Shown here in pieces: positions 1 through 12,567 of a DNA stretch of 64,000 bases. Under the pieces are notes generated by a model. It was not told the origin of the DNA, searched no databases, and saw nothing but the letters and a program-made list of their open reading frames with translations. A program made the position numbers and the translations under genes. Origin of the DNA: Combretum micranthum (Eukaryota > Streptophyta > Magnoliopsida > Myrtales > Combretaceae); the NCBI GenBank assembly GCA_024138025.1, contig JAMXBD010001361.1:310001-374000 (forward strand), written 5' to 3'. Every line of letters starts with the position of its first letter. Position 1 is the first letter of the stretch.

Positions 1-2366
1 TGGTAGTAAACTATAAACTCATAGATCTAAACTTTACTCTTCAAGATCATTCATTTATGATATATATTCCCTAAGCCCTTCATTTTAAATGAAAAATACA
101 CATTTTGAAGTTGAAAAATAGCTTTTCTAGATATGGTTTCCTTTTTATCCGAATTTTCAAAAATGATTTTTGTTGGAACTAAAATAGATCTTGAGCTTTC
201 TAATACTTTCCTACTACCATCAAGCTATTACAAGTTATTTAAGAACATAAAACAAAAGTCTAATGCATGTATAAACTTAAAACAACTAGATCTAGTTTAT
301 TATACTAGTTATAAATGCATGAACACTATGATGGTTATGTGAATGATGAATATATGCATAAATCGTTAGCAATAACAACATAACTTGAAAATAAAACAAA
401 ATAATAGCAAAATAACTCAAATAACAAGATCTAAAATATAAAAAAATCAAAGCTACAAAAAAAATTAGATCTACAAAATATAACTACTTTTAGCAAGAAA
501 ATATAATAATATAAGATAATAATCATGGAGAAGAGGAGTGTTTCATTTTGGCATCATCATCCTTAGCTTTTAAACTTATGAAAGGTCAATTTGATGCATG
601 AAACTCTCACTATACTTTACCTACATCAACTATGGAAGCTTTGGACAAGAGTTTTATTAAAGAATCTTGAAGAAATATGTGTGGGAGCTTACTTAAAGAA
701 TAGGGGCAGCAAGGTTTTCTTGGAAGAACAAGAGAAAATGAAGAGAGAAAGAGAGGAAAAAAAGAGAGGAAAAGTGTAAAGAATGGTAAATGTTTGAAGG
801 TGTAAATGAGAGGGAGAGATAAAAGGAGTTAAAGGCACATTAAATGAAGTAAAAAAAAAAAAAAAAAGAGAAATGGGTAGCCAAGGAAGGACTATAGCAG
901 GCGTGAATGTTGGGAAGAGAGAGAGAGGAAATTTGGTTAGCCTTTGACTTGAAAATGTAATGTGTAATTAATGTGTAAGTGTAGCTTCTTAAAGAAGGGT
1001 TGAATTAACTTTACTTTAATAAATTTTGGAGTATTTCAAGGGACAAAGCAACCAAAAAGGAGAGAAAAATTGCCATGAAGTGATAATGAAATGTAGAAAG
1101 ATTGAAGTGAAAAAAAAAGTGACGTGTGAAAAATGTACTTAAAGGTATGAGTTGTAAGGGTACTTTCTTAATAAAATAAAATAAAAATAAGAAAAATATA
1201 GAAAATATATTCGAAATATTTGTAGCAGAATTTTTATAATTAAAATAAGATAATTTATTTATTTATTTTAGTGAATTATCAAATAAGTTTTCGTGATCAA
1301 AATAAGCGAATATGAGCTGTAATTGATATTTTTATAACCCGAAAAATTCTAAAAAATTATTTTATGAAAATAAAAATATTTTTCAAATATTTTCCAATTA
1401 TTAAATTAATTTATTTTATTTTTAGTATCGGGTCTTAAACAAAATCTAATCCTATATAAACCTGAAACGAACTAAATTTAGGAAAAACGAAATTTTCTAT
1501 GATATATAAAATATTTATATAAAAATATAAGAGTTTATAAGAATAGTAAAATTTTGTAATGAAATAGAAGTGAATAGTACAAAAGACCAGTTAATTACAG
1601 GTAGTAATGAAATACGAATATAATCGCAAAATCAGATATTTCTAGTTATCGAAAAATTATAAAATCGATATTTTATAAATTCTTATAAAAATACGAGTTT
1701 AACAGTATTAATGGTATATTTTTGATATCTCGAGCCTCGGGACACGCTTTTCGAAGTCTGTATCCGAACGGGTTTGAAATAGGTAAAAAATTTACCAATC
1801 TTATATTTTTAAGTGATCTTATATTACTACGAGTTATTCTATACACTTAAACTACACCTCGGCCTCTAGGTTTAAGTGCGCGAGATTGCCGGACTAAAAC
1901 AAATATATTCCACTTAGGGTTCCCAAGTGATTTTCCTGTTTAAATCCTTGCCACTTTGAAAACTGACGTTTTATATTTATACAAAATATTTAGTTTTAGA
2001 AATTTATTTTAATTTTTTTTGTAAGTATTTAATATCTCTCAATGTTTTCGGAATTCTTAAATTGAGTTTTATTTCCGAAGGTTTATCGTTATTTACTTTT
2101 TAATAATTGGTTTTTGGGTTCTATATTACCCGATTTTACAAGTTGGAGTTAAATATAGAATTTATCGTACGTAGCGGTTTTGAATTTGAAGACTGTTGAG
2201 TTCTTATTTTATTTTTAAGGATTTTCCTTTTCTCAAGATTAAGAAGTTTCTGGATTCGTTCGTGATTTAGAACTTGTCGAAGTTTGGTTTTAATTTGGAG
2301 TCATTTTTAGAGTTTATTTTCGAAGTTTGTTTTGGAATTATTTACTAAAATTTTCCGGGGCTTACA
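1..2366 (-). repeat. LTR of Tekay-like element, left part outside window
   Basis: This is the 5'-side half of a long LTR read on the minus strand. Its right edge, ggggcttaca at 2357-2366, is the reverse complement of the TGTAAGCCCC start seen in other LTRs here. The sequence is closely similar, reversed, to the first half of the 5-kb solo LTR at 48973-53964 and to 22740-24480. The flank after it (cgatc, 2367-2371) should be one target-site copy; the other lies left of the window. It is inserted in the older LTR that continues at 2367. The small open frames inside (for example 133-342 and 591-779) are not conserved between copies and I do not call them genes. Confidence 0.8.
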
Positions 2367-3383
2367 CGATCTCTTTCTCTTAGTTATACAACATCTATTG
2401 TTTTATGTGGTAGTTTCAAGTACCTACCCCACTTCCGTTAACTTAAGCTATTTTGCATCCTTAATGTTAACACGGGCCGCCACGCATCCGCTAATATACC
2501 TTTGTCCCACTAAAGATATACTTGCTAATGCAATGTGACTCACCACGTGATATGCATATACAGTTTATTCATATAATTGTGGCATGTTAATTATGTAGGT
2601 TAAGAGCGATCATAGAGAATTTCAGACAATTCAAGTCTATACTAGCTCATATAATGTTTTCACAACAAGTCTCGTCTCGATACACTTATCATTCATTCAA
2701 CCAAGATTAGATCACAGCTCATCACAATTTTATTTTTTCCTAATTCTAATGCCACTACGATTACAAGCACATATATGAGCACAACTATTTAAGAAATGAA
2801 CTCACTTTGCCATGGTGCGAAAATCCACTTAATCGTAATAGTCCTCGAGAAGGTCTAGTTCGTCTCCCAAGTCTCCTAATCAAAAGAAATAACTCTAATG
2901 AGTATTTCTATGCAGTTTGAATGAACTTATAATTTCTATTCTAACAAGCATGTCAAAATTCGTCCAAGAGGAAATTTTAACTTAAAACAGATATAACTTG
3001 GTCATTTTAACTCGGAATTTCGCATATTATATACAGATTTCTACTTATTCGATGGGAGCCATCTATTTCTAGAGTTATTTCCGACAAACAAGGTCGTTTA
3101 GTCTATGAACAGTAATGTATAGAATACTATACGAATTCCCATTCCACAATTCAACTTCTAGTTTCAAATCAGGCATTATACTAAAGCTTTGATAGATACT
3201 TAGCTATCATTATATTTTGTAGGACTCTATTATATACATATATAACTCAATATCATGCATGATTCATGAGTGTTGGAAAATTCTAATTTCTCACGTATTT
3301 AGATAATGTCAAATAAGAAGTATATGATATTACTTTCCTAACTTTGTTTCTACAAGTGCATCATGTATATATGCAACACCTAC
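2367..3383 (-). repeat. Old LTR, 3'-side fragment (3' LTR of element E0)
   Basis: A diverged piece of a long LTR in minus orientation. It resumes at 12568-14709 after the nested LTR 3384-12562: the sequence before 3384 and after 12562 lines up with the uninterrupted stretch near 21690-21780. It keeps the conserved block near 2990 and the AUG exon (2806-2875). Its left end is hidden by the insertion of the LTR ending at 2366. Confidence 0.75.
2806..2875 (-). other. Putative AUG-bearing leader exon in LTR
   Basis: On the minus strand a TTAG acceptor is followed by 70 nt ending in ATGGCAAA, then GTGAGT. The ATG is at 2811-2813. This is the old E0 LTR copy and still has ATG, donor and acceptor. 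Splicing is inferred from conservation across LTRs. Confidence 0.55.
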
Positions 3384-4994
3384 TGTCACGCTCCAGTGAG
3401 TACCCTAAACGTGACAGCCCGCCGTACGTGTAACATCCTAAAATAAGGCATTACAACCCGCCACGTATCCCCTCTTATAAAGGATACGCAAAGGCTCTAT
3501 TATCCACAATAATACAATCATCACCTGTAAACACTCATAGGGTAACTCATAAAATACCAAACCTATTAAAACTAAAAACTCATACTTCATAAAACATAAA
3601 CTCCTTGTTCAAATATAAAATCCAAGTTGACTTCACAGTCAACAAATTCAACAGAAACTTAATACTGTTTACATTAAAATTTTTTTCAATTAAAACCAAC
3701 TATGAATCCAACTACGATCTCAAATGATCAAAACATGTCTTCTCTCAGAAACATGGTATATGAAGCCTAACTCTCGCCTGGGTAGTCGGGTCCACTATCG
3801 CCATCCCTGCTATCAAAGAATAAATCATAACTGGATAGATCATACACTATATATTCTTCACTTGTACTTGAAATTTAAAAGAATGAGCGGCGACGCCCAG
3901 TACGATAACTCCAATCCAAAAACAAATGCATATGCACATACAAAAAGCATATAATTCATGCAACTTAAACTAATGCAAACAATCATATTATTATCTTTCT
4001 TAAGCCAACAAAACAACACAGTCCAGTATTAGGCATACGCTAATCCTGAACTCGGAGTTACTCAGACTCCATTAAAATCAAACAACTTTTTGAAAATAAT
4101 AATCATATACATGTATGGATGAGTGGGTACTCCCCAAACACCTCGAATCCAGAACACCTAATTTTACCGGAATCATATCAAGACACGAGTCGACTAGGGA
4201 CAACCTCACACCAAGATCATCAGGGTGCCTCACCAGTATCATTGTCTGCCAGGTCTTTACTGGTCAAAGCCAAGCACAACCAAAACATACAATTATTAAA
4301 CCGAATAAAGATTAAGTTTATTAAGAAATTTTGTTCCTACAAGCATTCAATCAATACTAAACTTACAGGCAAAAACAACAAGCAAGGATCGGTCGTACCT
4401 TTCTAAATTTCATGAATATAAATCAAATCCTCAAAATCTAATACCAACGACAACAAAGACAACTCGAACTCCACAAACTCCTATATCCACACCAACAACA
4501 ATTCCACAAACTCTAAATGTCCTGTTACAACATATATATATATATCAACAGATATGATCGCATTATAAAAAAACCCTAACCTGCAAAGAAATCTTCGTTA
4601 TTTGTATCGTTTATTCCGATCAAACTTCACAAACACCAATTATTCCACCCAAAACCCTAATATGCACAACAATAAGAACGTATGAGGATTGTTTAAGAGG
4701 AGATGATACTATTTTGAATCGCTAAAACCCGACTTGCATTCACCAATTCACAGATCTTACACGTGCTAGGGTTTCCTCACAAGAACCTTCATGCAAAAAT
4801 CCAACCCAAACCCTAAGAAAACTTATACAATTTCATATTTAATCCATAAGAGAAGATTAAAATCACTTACTTTGGATCAAAAAAACGCTCCGGATGATTC
4901 TCCAAGCCTGGATCTCTAAGAACACTCCAAAACCCTTTTTGATGCAAGAAGAAAATGATAAAAGAAAATTTGTCGAAAATGTTTTTCGCATCTT

Positions 4995-5004
4995 GTATTT
5001 ATAG
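4995..5004 (-). promoter_or_regulatory. TATA box of the 2-kb solo LTR
   Basis: Minus-strand CTATAAATAC, followed by a T/C-rich leader and, about 125 nt downstream, a near-consensus 5' splice site. This is typical of an LTR promoter. Confidence 0.6.
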
Positions 5005-5041
5005 AAATTTGGTCATACGCTGGCCCTACGCCGGCAGTGTA

Positions 5042-5088
5042 CGTGTAGATCTTGCCAGCGTACGCCCTACGCTGGCAAAATCTACACG
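5042..5088. repeat. GC-rich inverted repeat (hairpin)
   Basis: Two 21-bp arms (5042-5062 and 5068-5088) are complementary with one mismatch and are separated by the 5-nt loop cgccc. The arms contain GCCAGCGTA and its complement, part of a wider set of repeated tacgc(t/c)ggc motifs up to about 5290. Confidence 0.85.
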
Positions 5089-6535
5089 AGCGCTGACAGC
5101 ATTCATCGGGGCTTTGATTTCCCAGAACTTCGATCCTACTACATACGCCGGCAAATCCATGCCCTACACTGGCGGTGTTCCATGCTGGTGTTGAGAGAAA
5201 CCCTAGTGAACACCGGCAGCATTCCTCCTAGTGTTAAGAAAAACGCTACTGTTCCCATCCTACGCCGTCTCTACGCCGGCGGCGTAGATTCTCCAGGAGG
5301 CAGCTTATAATTTGTCAAAAATTATAAAAATCCGAACTTTAATATTTGTCCTACAACAAAACTTAAACTTTTACAATTTACTTGTTTTGACCTTAAACTC
5401 ATCCTATATCATCTCATGATTCATAATTCATTATATTTCCATCTTTATTTCTGTATTTTACAGTATGCAATATTAAAACCTAAGAATGACTACCTCAGTC
5501 ACTCGAAAAGCTTCCATATCGGTACAAGACGTACATTCACAACAAAGGGAGATCGGTGGAGTAATGCATTTTAAGATATTGGCAGCGGAACATGCAAAAT
5601 ATCACTTAATATATCTCATTGAAATATAAAGTCTTATAACTTCCAAGGGGCATTCCCCAGATAACTTCATAACAACATGGTCTTGCCAAGATAAATAACA
5701 AAAGCTAGAAGATTTTAGAAGAAATCTACTCTAAAAACTTCAAAATAGAATTCCTCCAAAAGCTTCCCAAAATAAGGATTCTACCCGGGTGTTCAAGATG
5801 GTCTCGGGTGCAACAAGATAATCCTGTAAGGTCAAAAGTCTATAGGAGTATAAGCATGACTTGCTTAGTGAGATATTCCTTACGCAAAAGTACTCATAAC
5901 AGTCAATCAACCAAGTTTATTAATCAAGCATATGAAATGCAACAACCATATGATCAAACATTACATACGACTATCCAGTTTTGTATGTGTGATGGATTTA
6001 TCCCTCCATCGGTGGTTAGGGAATGCTTTGAACTGGGTCCCAAACAACCTCCTTAAAAGTTTGCGCGCGTCTTGGGTTCCAACGAACCGTACTACTAGTC
6101 CCTGGGCTTTCCTTACCCAAAGCAATCGATCCGGCTCAGCTACAACTTGAGACCGTATTTCCCGAACGTCCTAACTCTCAAGGTTGTAGCAAGGCAGCTT
6201 ACCTTTCCGGTCCCACACTGAGGAGTAGTAGCAAAATTTTGAAATGATATTCTAAGTGATATGCATGAGCAATTTATTATATGGGGATTCTAATATGACA
6301 TTAAATCATTTAGAGCGATCAAGCAATATTTGCACACATAATAATACATACATAGAAACATTTATATCAATCACAAATCGGTTCCGATATACTTATTGTT
6401 CATTGATCGCACACAACGATTCACATACATGATTCCCATGATAACCCGCATGCATATCAATTTTATTTTTTTCTAACGTCTAGTGCTCTATTCTACAAGT
6501 ACATGCGCGAATACATAAATGTAAGGGAAACTCAC

Positions 6536-6602
6536 TCATCCATAGCGTTCTTCTAGGAGTCGAAGTAATCCCCGGGGAAGAGAAGATCTTGGTCCTTGAC
6601 AC
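6536..6602 (-). other. Putative AUG-bearing leader exon in LTR
   Basis: Minus strand: TTTATTTAG acceptor, 67 nt, then ATGGATGA followed by GTGAGT. ATG at 6541-6543. Same layout as in the other LTRs. Confidence 0.55.
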
Positions 6603-8432
6603 CTAAATAAAAGAAATACCCAACATGAGTATTTCATCCAAGATCTATTCAAATCTCTAATTCTATCTTATTGAATTCGTCAAAATCGTATGAATGGAAA
6701 CTCCAACTTAAAATGGCCATAACTTGCTCATTTTGACTCGGAATTTCGCATATTATATACCGATTTCTCCCTACTTGAAAAGATCTATCTATTTCTCCGG
6801 TTATTTTCATCAAAATAAGTTATTTCGGTCTCAGAATAGTAACGTACAGATTTGATACGAAAATTCCAATTTCAAAACTTAAGTTTCAAATTTTTCTTCA
6901 CTCAAGAGCTTTTGTACAAAAATATAGATATATTGTATGGTTGAAAAGTTCTTTGAATACATATATATATTATATATATATATAGACTCAAACCATATGC
7001 ATGGATTTAGTGGTGTTGTCTCAACAATGATATTGTAAAACAATATGTCTTGAAAGTGAGAAAAGCTAAGACTTGAAAATCTCCTTTTTAGTTTTGTTTG
7101 GAAAATTTATTAGTAAGTATTTCCTTTATTTAACTCCATTTCTTAAATTTGAGAATAATTACACTTTCAAAAAGAAATTTTGATCTTTTAAGATTCCCAT
7201 AAATTTATTTCTAGTGGGTTTGGAAAAAACAATTTTTCTCAATATTTCATGGTTATATGTTTCTAAAGTTTTTCTAAAGTTAGATCCATTTTAAAAGAAT
7301 AATATCAATAATTTTATAAGTTATTTTTATTTCCTAAGTAATGCTTATCCTTATAAAGGTTTTTTTTTTTTTTTTTATAATTTTGTAAAACTTGTTTAGA
7401 CTTAAGTATTCTAGAGTGTTGGTGGAAAAATTGATGAATGTGTTTAAGAAAACTCTTGGTTAGATCATGAATTAAGTTTAAAGATACTTTCTTATTTTAT
7501 TGGTTTAAAAGAGAGTTTGTGATAACTTTGTTTTCATTGATAAAATACCATATAGTATTATTACTAAAACTTGAGCTAACTTATCTAACTTTAGAAAATA
7601 TCTATTAAGAGAAAACTTTAAGTCTTTATGGAAAAATAATTTCTTATGTGACAAAAACTATTTTTAAAGAGAGTTCTTATTTTTATTACTTAAGAAAACT
7701 CATTTTCATTATGGTTGAGACAATAACAATATGTTAATGCATGAATAAGAATATGTAACTTTGAGAAATATAATAAAAACAACATAATAAAATTATATAA
7801 GAGCATAAAAGTAAAGTCAATTATTGGAAACCTTAGCTTCATCAAGGTATCCCGGGACTAAGAATAGACTAGTCCTCAAAAGAAAAGCAAAGAAAGAAAA
7901 TTGTTTTGACTTGATATGGACAAGTCTAAGACCAAAAAGACTAGTCTTAATAATTTGCATAAAAACAAGTAAATAAATAAATTGCAAGACATAAATAAAT
8001 AAAAAATGAGCTTATATGCTCTAAATAAATATATATACATAATATACATAATACTTTATATAAGTTAGGTTAGAACAAATAATCATAACAATGACAATAA
8101 CAACATAATAATAACATAAAGAAAAGAATAGAAACATGAACAAAAACAAAACATGAATAAATTGTTGCTTCTTTAACTCTCATGAGTCTAAGAAACATAT
8201 ACTAAACTCATGTTAAGTTGTATGAACATGATGAGTATATGAAAGAAACTTTTACCTAAGGGTTATGTGTTTGTTGAAGATGAATGGAATGGTTTGTAGT
8301 AATATGTGGGAATGGGTTTTCTAAAGAAAAGAGAGAACTTGATAGAGATTTTGAGAGAGGGATTTTATGGAGTGATTTTGGGAGAGTTTTAGTAGGAAAT
8401 GAGTTGTGTGAAAGAATGAAAGAGGAATGGGG

Positions 8433-8441
8433 TATTTATAG
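8433..8441 (-). promoter_or_regulatory. LTR TATA box
   Basis: Minus-strand CTATAAATA followed by CCCC. The same CTATAAATACCCC string recurs at the same relative place in the LTRs at 17833 and 26669. A splice donor AG|GTAAAAG follows with its exon end at 8256. Confidence 0.65.
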
Positions 8442-8850
8442 ATTTTCGGAGTAGAAATTAGATGTAATTAAATAAATTGAAAAAGAAAAATAATTTGATG
8501 AAAGAGAGAGAGGGAGGTGCCGGTTTTGCTTAGAATAGGAGGGGAAATTTGATTTATTTTGTTTGTTTTGTAATAAAAGAAGTAATGTGTAGAGTGTGAT
8601 ATGATTAAAGTTGTATGGGGAAGTTAAATTGTAAGGTATAGATATGGTAGTGTGTAAGAATAGAGTGTAAGAAAAAGTAGAGATAGATGAATAGTAGAAA
8701 AGTACTATGAATAGTAGACTAGACAATTAAAATACCGGTAGTAAAGCAAATACGCGTAAACGGCCTATATCTGATATTTTTAGTTACCGAAAAATTCTAA
8801 AACTGATATTTTTGAAAACCTTATATTTTTACGAATCTATAGGTGTTGTC

Positions 8851-11800
8851 TGTAAACCCCTAAATTTTTGGAATCGGTTTAGCTTAAAACCCTAAACCAG
8901 AAGTCAACTGGATTTCCAAAGTCAATATAACCCTAGTTTACTGTAACCACTTAAGTCCGACATTGCCGTTTTCCCTAGCCCTAGAAAACGAAGTTGGGAT
9001 TATTAGCTATAATAGTTCGTAATAGCTATAGGTTATATAAAAATATCAGATTTGCGAAATTCGAGTGTCCTTTGAACCTGATCGGACACGGCTCTTGAAA
9101 AACGTGTCCGGGAGCTCGGAATAGGAAAAATATTCCGAATATACCGTTAGACTCGTAAAAATATAAGATTTAAAAAAAATATCAATTTCAAAAATTTTCG
9201 GTAAGTAAAAATAACAGATATAGCTCTTATACGTGTATTTTCTTACTACCGGTACTTTATTAGTCATATCTACTTTATATTACACTATTCATTATTATCC
9301 TACATCATTATTTTCTCTCTACTTTTTCTTACACCTACTCTTACAAATACCATAACCTATAACATTTACTTTTTACCTTTCCCATAACTTTATTTGTCAA
9401 AAAAATAAAATCACTCCCCCCTCTACAAGATATGGCCGGCACCCCTCTCTCCCCATTCCCTCAATTTGTTTCAATTTTTCATTTATTTAATCATACAAAA
9501 ATCCCTCCACATTTCATATAATCCCCCCTCCTTTCACTTCTTTCACACACTACACCACAGTTTCTACTAATACTCTCTGAAATTCTCCTCTCAAAACTCT
9601 CTCAAAATACCACCTCAAAACTCTCTCAAAATAATTCCCCAACAACTTCTACCTGCAACAAAAACCCATAACCACATACTAGTACCAAAATCTTCTTTAG
9701 GTAACTATCTTATATTATTTTCTTCTTCTTCATGTCATGTAACTTTACATGACCATAGTGTGAGTTTCCAAAGACTACAAGTTATGGAAGCTACATTATG
9801 TTCATGTATTGTTCTTGTTCATGAAAAATCTATTTATGTTCATGTTATTATTTTTGTTCATGTTATTGTTACTATATCTAAATATTATTATCTATATATA
9901 TATACATATTCTTTAGAGAATATAAGCTCACTTGCAATTTATTTACCTTTATGCAATTTATTTATTTATTTTTTCCTTTGCAATTTATTTAGTAATTCCT
10001 TGCAATTTATTTATTCATTCCTTTTTATTTTAAGACTAGTCTCTAGTCTTAGACTTGTCCTTATCAAGTCAAAACAAGTTTTTCTTTTTATTTTGGGACT
10101 AGTCTACTTCTTAGTCCCGAGAGCCTTGAAGAAGCTAAGACTCCAATACTTGACTTTATTATTTATGTTATTTTTGTTTACTATTTTTCTCATAAATCAT
10201 GTTCATATATATTGTTTTCCAAAAATTTCAATTTCTAAAAATAATTAACAAAAGAAGATTCTATCACTTAGAAATAAGTTTATGTAAAGTAAAGAATCTA
10301 TGGTTTAACCACAAATAAACTCATTTCTTTTCAAGTTACAAAAAGAACTCACTATAAATTTTAGAAACTACTTTTACTTTGAAAAGCTTCTTACATCCTT
10401 TATTATTCCACTTTGTTTTTCAAAGGAAAATAATTGTTGATACAATAATGACTTTATGTAAAAGATAAACAAGATGAAAGGCTAAGGAATTTTCAAATAA
10501 AGACCTTTACAAAGAAATAGGCAAAGAAAATTGTATAGGAAAAACAAATGGGAAAAGTAGTAGAAATATAAGAGAACTTAGAAAATAGAAAATTTTATTT
10601 TCAAAAAAGTCACTTAGGAAAAATAATGAAACAAGCATAAAACATTTTTAAACAAAAGAAACAAAATATTTACAAAATCAATTCTTGCAAACTATATTTT
10701 TCTAAAAACCGATAAGAAATATAATTGGACAACAAAACACTTGAACATAAATATGAGTTATATAGCTATAAAAAAAGAAATTTTCCACTATATAGATAAC
10801 TAAGTATTTATCAAGCAAGTTTTGAATGGATGAATCCAAGTTGTTTTTAAAGTTGGAAAATCCGTAGTGAATTTTGTCACCACTGTTTCAGGGCCTAAAT
10901 GGTTTAGTTTGACAAAAATAGTTTTAGAAATGGATAGATCTTTTCGATTGGGTAGAAATCGGTATATTATATGCGCGATTCCGAGTTAAAATGACCAACT
11001 TATGGCCATTTTAAGTTGGAACATTCTTTTATACGAACTTTAATGTTCTTTTGACATTGTTTTGTCAAAATTCAAGAAAATCATCAAGGAATGCTCATTG
11101 TGGGTATTTTCTTTGGCTAGGTGACCCCGAGGAAGGATTCCTTTACCCCGAAGATTATTTCGATTAAGTGGAGTGTGTGAACGACTCATCCACATAGAGG
11201 AATAGTTGACATGGCATCGTGAGTTTATTTCCGTTAAATGCTATACTTGTTGTGCTTGTAATTTAGTCGCATTAGAGTTAGGAAAAAGAAAATGGATATG
11301 TATGTTAATTAATTCTTTTAAAGAATCCTAAGAATATCGAAGCCGAAATTGATTTAAAATGCTTGTTTTAGTATAACACTTACTCTGTATGAAATGCCTT
11401 AGTCACCTTAAACTTGATAATAATAATGTTATGACATTATAAATAAATGGATTCATGCATACCACGAAGTGAGTCACATTGCATTTTGGGTTATTATCCT
11501 TGGGTGAGAAGGATAGTAAGCTCATGTCGAAAGCAACACTTGGCGGAAGATCCGAAAGCGATTGCTTGGCAGCTTAAGGGAAATGCTTCGCGGAAAATCC
11601 GAAAGCAAGGTCAACTCAAATAGATTCGGAATGCTTGGCGATGAGTGCTCGCGAGCATAAAACTTTTTGACTAAAACTACTTGATTTGAGGTTATGTATC
11701 ACCAAACCTCGAATGGAGGGCGCAAATCCATTCAACATATAGTTCCTGGAAAACTATATGCCTTGTTTGTCCACGTGTATGTTGCATCCCATTTGTTTGC

Positions 11801-12271
11801 TTAATCAACTTGTTTGAAACTTTGTTACAAGAAGTTATTTATGGAAATAATTCTCACTAAGCCTGTTAGCTTATATCCCCATAGATATCTTTTGTAGTTT
11901 CCCTATTTATGGTTAAGGCCACGAGGACCCTGCGGTCAAGTAATTTCTCTTTGGATAAAGGAAATTTTAGATGAAGTGTAGTATTAGTATTGATGTACAA
12001 ATATTCTTGTAATAGATTAGAAATCACAGGGAAGTATCCCTAAGTTTATAAAGATCATTATTATAAGTGAATGATTATTATGAATCCTCTTTTCTTAATA
12101 TGTTATTATATCTTCTTAAGCTTCATAATCCCATGTACGGTCCTCTAAAATTGTGAGAGCACGCCTTACACTTAATATCAAAGCTTTTGGGAGTGGCTAA
12201 GGTGGTCATACTTAAGCTTTATTATTAAGTGTGGCGGACTGTTATGTTTAGGGTATCCTTGGGGTGTGACA
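8851..12271 (+). repeat. Solo LTR, 3421 bp
   Basis: Plus-strand LTR from TGTAAACCCC (8851) to GGGGTGTGACA (12271). It is flanked by TTGTC (8846-8850) and TTGTT (12272-12276), a 5-bp duplication with one C/T difference. The interrupted host LTR continues across the site when compared with 18235-18300 and 27085-27140. A degenerate TATA region lies near 9525, a first-exon donor AG|GTAACTATC at 9700/9701 and an AUG exon at 11121-11218. The 162-codon frame at 9760-10248 is AT-rich intronic sequence of this LTR and not a gene. Confidence 0.88.
11121..11218 (+). other. Putative AUG-bearing leader exon in LTR (longer variant)
   Basis: Acceptor ggctag at 11115-11120, then 98 nt ending ATGGCATC, followed by GTGAGT. 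ATG at 11211-11213. It is longer than the 62-70 nt of other copies, but the ATG and donor are kept. Confidence 0.5.
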
Positions 12272-12567
12272 TTGTTGAAATATTTTCTCTATTCGGTGCA
12301 CCGAGGCACGGTTTTTGAAAACTGATTCCGTTCGGATCTGGAGGACACTTGAAAATTATGAATCTAATATTTTTAAGCTTTCCTATATTATTACGAACCA
12401 TATTCCACAGTTATCTCAATTTCGTTTTCTAGGGTTTATGAACACGGGATTGCCGGATCTAGATTCACTAGACTAAACATAGAACTAGGTTAATTTTAGA
12501 GTTTTGTTTTGACTTCCGGTTCTTAGGGTTTGCTAATATTATCGAAAATCTAGGGGCTTACACCTAT

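Larger units (their letters stand above)
3429..5462 (-). repeat. Solo LTR of a different family, 2034 bp
   Basis: This block starts TGTAACATCC and ends TTTTACA. It is flanked by GTACG (3424-3428) and GTATG (5463-5467), a 5-bp duplication with one C/T difference. It interrupts the first 45 bp of the surrounding LTR, which resumes at 5468. Orientation is taken from a minus-strand TATA box (4995-5004), then a pyrimidine-rich leader and a strong splice donor, AAA|GTAAGTG, with the intron starting at 4870. Unlike its neighbours it contains a GC-rich cluster of repeated cctacgc(c/t)ggc motifs (about 5020-5290), including the hairpin at 5042-5088. The family is not identified. Confidence 0.85.
3384..12562 (-). 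repeat. Solo LTR (about 3.7 kb) carrying two nested solo LTRs
   Basis: Minus-strand LTR that starts tgtcacgctcc at 3384 and ends ggggcttaca at 12562. It is flanked by CCTAC (3379-3383) and CCTAT (12563-12567), a 5-bp target duplication with one C/T difference. Two later insertions split it: 3429-5462 and 8851-12271. Without them and their target duplications it is about 3.71 kb. No internal coding region is attached, so it is a solo LTR. It holds a TATA box (8433-8441), a first-exon donor (exon end at 8256) and an AUG exon (6536-6602). Confidence 0.88.

Noticed and set aside
9760..10248. 162-codon open frame
   Set aside because: It lies in the AT-rich first intron/leader part of a solo LTR, is low in complexity and is not conserved in related LTR copies.
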